A stretch of DNA of 22,328 bases from JAJXUB01 sp047974805. Its GTDB lineage: Bacteria; Actinomycetota; Actinomycetes; Actinomycetales; Dermatophilaceae. The notes beneath the pieces were generated by a model, which was not told the origin of the DNA, made no database searches, and saw only the letters and a list, made by a program, of their open reading frames with translations. Made by a program: the position numbers and the translations under genes. Below, piece after piece: positions 20,983-22,328 of the stretch; positions within the stretch are counted from its first letter, which is position 1, and the number at the start of each line of letters is the position of its first letter. Location of the stretch: contig JBKECS010000100.1 of assembly GCA_047974805.1 (NCBI GenBank), forward strand, positions 1 to 22,328, given 5' to 3'.

Positions 20983-22328
20983 TCAGGGCGGGGCGGCCAC
21001 GGCCCGGCTTAGGAGTTCGATGCCACGCTCGAGGTCGGCATCTCCGGCAACAGAGACATAGCTGACGCGGATGTGGGGGCGCTGCGCCACCCCCGGCAGG
21101 TAATAGTTCGATCCAGGAGTGACGGCCACACCGAGGGTCAGGGCAGTACGGGCGACGTCGTGCGGGTGGTGTCCCGGCGGGAGCTCGATCCAGAGGTGGT
21201 AGCCCCCTTGTGGGGATCGAGGCAGCGCCTGGAGTCCCAGGCCGCGAGCGATGGCGGTCGTGGCCAAGTCGCGCCGGCGATACAGGTCGGCGCCCAGCGT
21301 CCGACGCGCGCGGCGCCATGCAGGCGCGCTGACGACGTCAAGGGCGGTGTGCTGGAGGGCGCTGGGGACCAGAAACGCGTCGATCGTCAAGGCGTCGAGC
21401 AGGCGGGTGGTGACCGGGCCGCGGGAGCCAAGGGCCGCGACGCGCAAGTTCGGGGAGGTCGGTTTGGTGAGGGAGCGCAGGTGGATCACGGTGCCGTCCG
21501 GGTCGTCGCAAATCATCGGAGCCGGCGCGCGCGGAGCGTCGTCGTGGGCCAGGTAGCGGGCGAAGTCGTCCTCGATGACGTATGCCGCGTGGGCGCGGGC
21601 GAGGCCCCTGACCTCATCGCGGCGCCCTGCGCCCATGGTCGCGCCCGTTGGGTTCTGGAAGAGGGGCTGGGTGACCACAACCCGGGCGCGGCTGCGGATC
21701 AGCGCCTCCTCAAGGTGCTCGGGGATGATCCCCTGCTGATCCAGCGGGACGGGCACGGGACGCAAGCCGGCGGCATACGCGGCAGCCATCATGCCCGGGT
21801 AGGTCGGGGATTCGAGGATGACGGGGTCTCCGGGTTGGGTCAGCGCGCGCAAAGTGGTGGCCAGGGCGCTCTGTCCACCCGGTGCGATGAGGATGTCGGA
21901 ACGGCTGAGGTCGGGGGAGATTTCGGCGGCAAACCAGTCGCGAAGGTCGGCGATGCCGCCCTTGGGGGGACGTTCCCAGGCGTCGGCCCGTTTCGATACA
22001 CGAGCGAGGGCTGCGCTGAGCAACTCGCTGGGCTGCAGTGATCGAGCGAGGTAGCCGCCGTTGAGGTCAATGACCTCGGGTGGATGCGTGGTCAAGGTGT
22101 CGCCGAGTGCGGGTGCGTCGAATTGGCGGGTGACCTCCGGGGTGAGCTCGAGACTTTCGCTCAGCTGCAGCGCGGCCTCCTGCCATGAGGTGTCGCCCGC
22201 ACGCTCACGGTGACGCGTCCTAGCTCGGAAGGTCCCCGCGCCTGGCCGGGTCTCGACCAGCCCGCGCTGGGTCAGTAGCGCCAGGGCGTGGGCCACCGTG
22301 CTGGCACTGGCGGCAAATCGGTGGACGA
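20983..22328 (-). CDS. MocR-type regulator (GntR winged helix plus aminotransferase domain), 5' end missing
   Basis: At least 448 residues are visible; the first part of the DNA-binding domain is beyond the window. The visible start reads VHRFAASASTVAHALALLTQRGLVETRPGAGTF, the second half of a GntR winged helix. A fold-type I aminotransferase domain follows, with QNPTGATM (cofactor-contacting Asn), VIEDDFARYL (Asp), and SLTKPTSPNLRVA, whose lysine should bind pyridoxal phosphate. MocR proteins sense PLP or amino-acid-like effectors and usually control PLP or GABA metabolism or transport genes, often divergent from them. The target cannot be seen here because the upstream region is cut off. 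An in-frame GTG at 22296 is not the real start, since the helix-turn-helix continues upstream of it. Confidence 0.88.
   Translation of the reverse strand, partial: VHRFAASASTVAHALALLTQRGLVETRPGAGTFRARTRHRERAGDTSWQEAALQLSESLELTPEVTRQFDAPALGDTLTTHPPEVIDLNGGYLARSLQPSELLSAALARVSKRADAWERPPKGGIADLRDWFAAEISPDLSRSDILIAPGGQSALATTLRALTQPGDPVILESPTYPGMMAAAYAAGLRPVPVPLDQQGIIPEHLEEALIRSRARVVVTQPLFQNPTGATMGAGRRDEVRGLARAHAAYVIEDDFARYLAHDDAPRAPAPMICDDPDGTVIHLRSLTKPTSPNLRVAALGSRGPVTTRLLDALTIDAFLVPSALQHTALDVVSAPAWRRARRTLGADLYRRRDLATTAIARGLGLQALPRSPQGGYHLWIELPPGHHPHDVARTALTLGVAVTPGSNYYLPGVAQRPHIRVSYVSVAGDADLERGIELLSRAVAAPP

Noticed and set aside
1..22328. CRISPR array, transposon, integrase, prophage or tRNA
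   Set aside because: No regularly spaced repeats, transposase or integrase motifs, long terminal inverted repeats or tRNA-like cloverleaf were seen.

Overview
The window looks like a chromosomal segment of a high-GC Gram-positive actinobacterium. The signs are uniformly GC-rich codon use, a mycothiol-type maleylpyruvate isomerase (mycothiol is restricted to Actinomycetota), a FurA-type regulator, an Rpf-like secreted muralytic enzyme and an ABC-F protein of the actinobacterial resistance type. Placement near Micrococcales/Intrasporangiaceae is only an impression. No rRNA, tRNA, CRISPR array, transposase or phage gene was seen. Nearly every gene is on the minus strand.

Region 1 (1-3767, minus) is a gentisate ring-cleavage cluster. 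It runs IclR-type regulator, gentisate 1,2-dioxygenase, fumarylpyruvate hydrolase, mycothiol-dependent maleylpyruvate isomerase. The three enzyme genes overlap by 1-4 nt and take gentisate to fumarate plus pyruvate. A second IclR-type regulator begins at the window edge. A perfect 20-bp palindrome sits just upstream of the dioxygenase gene.

Region 2 (3918-10336, minus) is a tightly coupled operon: Tat-lipoprotein solute-binding protein, two ATPases and two permeases of the branched-chain-amino-acid/aromatic-acid ABC class, then an aldehyde dehydrogenase. Its promoter has a dyad between -35 and -10 and further dyads just upstream of -35. By context it imports an aromatic precursor of gentisate. 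The ring hydroxylase that would make gentisate is not in the window.

Region 3 (10362-14639) holds an orphan furA with an apparently leaderless promoter, a divergent two-domain VOC protein, a pirin-like bicupin that overlaps the VOC gene tail to tail, and an ABC-F ATPase preceded by a possible 17-codon leader peptide and attenuator-like structures.

Region 4 (14656-19584, minus) is a predicted peptide-modification operon: a 33-codon ORF (possible SDR relic), an alpha/beta hydrolase, a fused circularly permuted ATP-grasp/Alpha-E protein and a transglutaminase-like protease. The conserved ATP-grasp/Alpha-E/transglutaminase association has no settled biochemical role, so this is the best candidate for an incompletely described system here.

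Region 5 (19726-22328, minus) contains a small four-cysteine protein, an Rpf-like secreted protein with 20-residue wall-binding repeats and a well-formed promoter, and a MocR-type regulator cut by the window edge. All non-coding gaps are under 300 nt.
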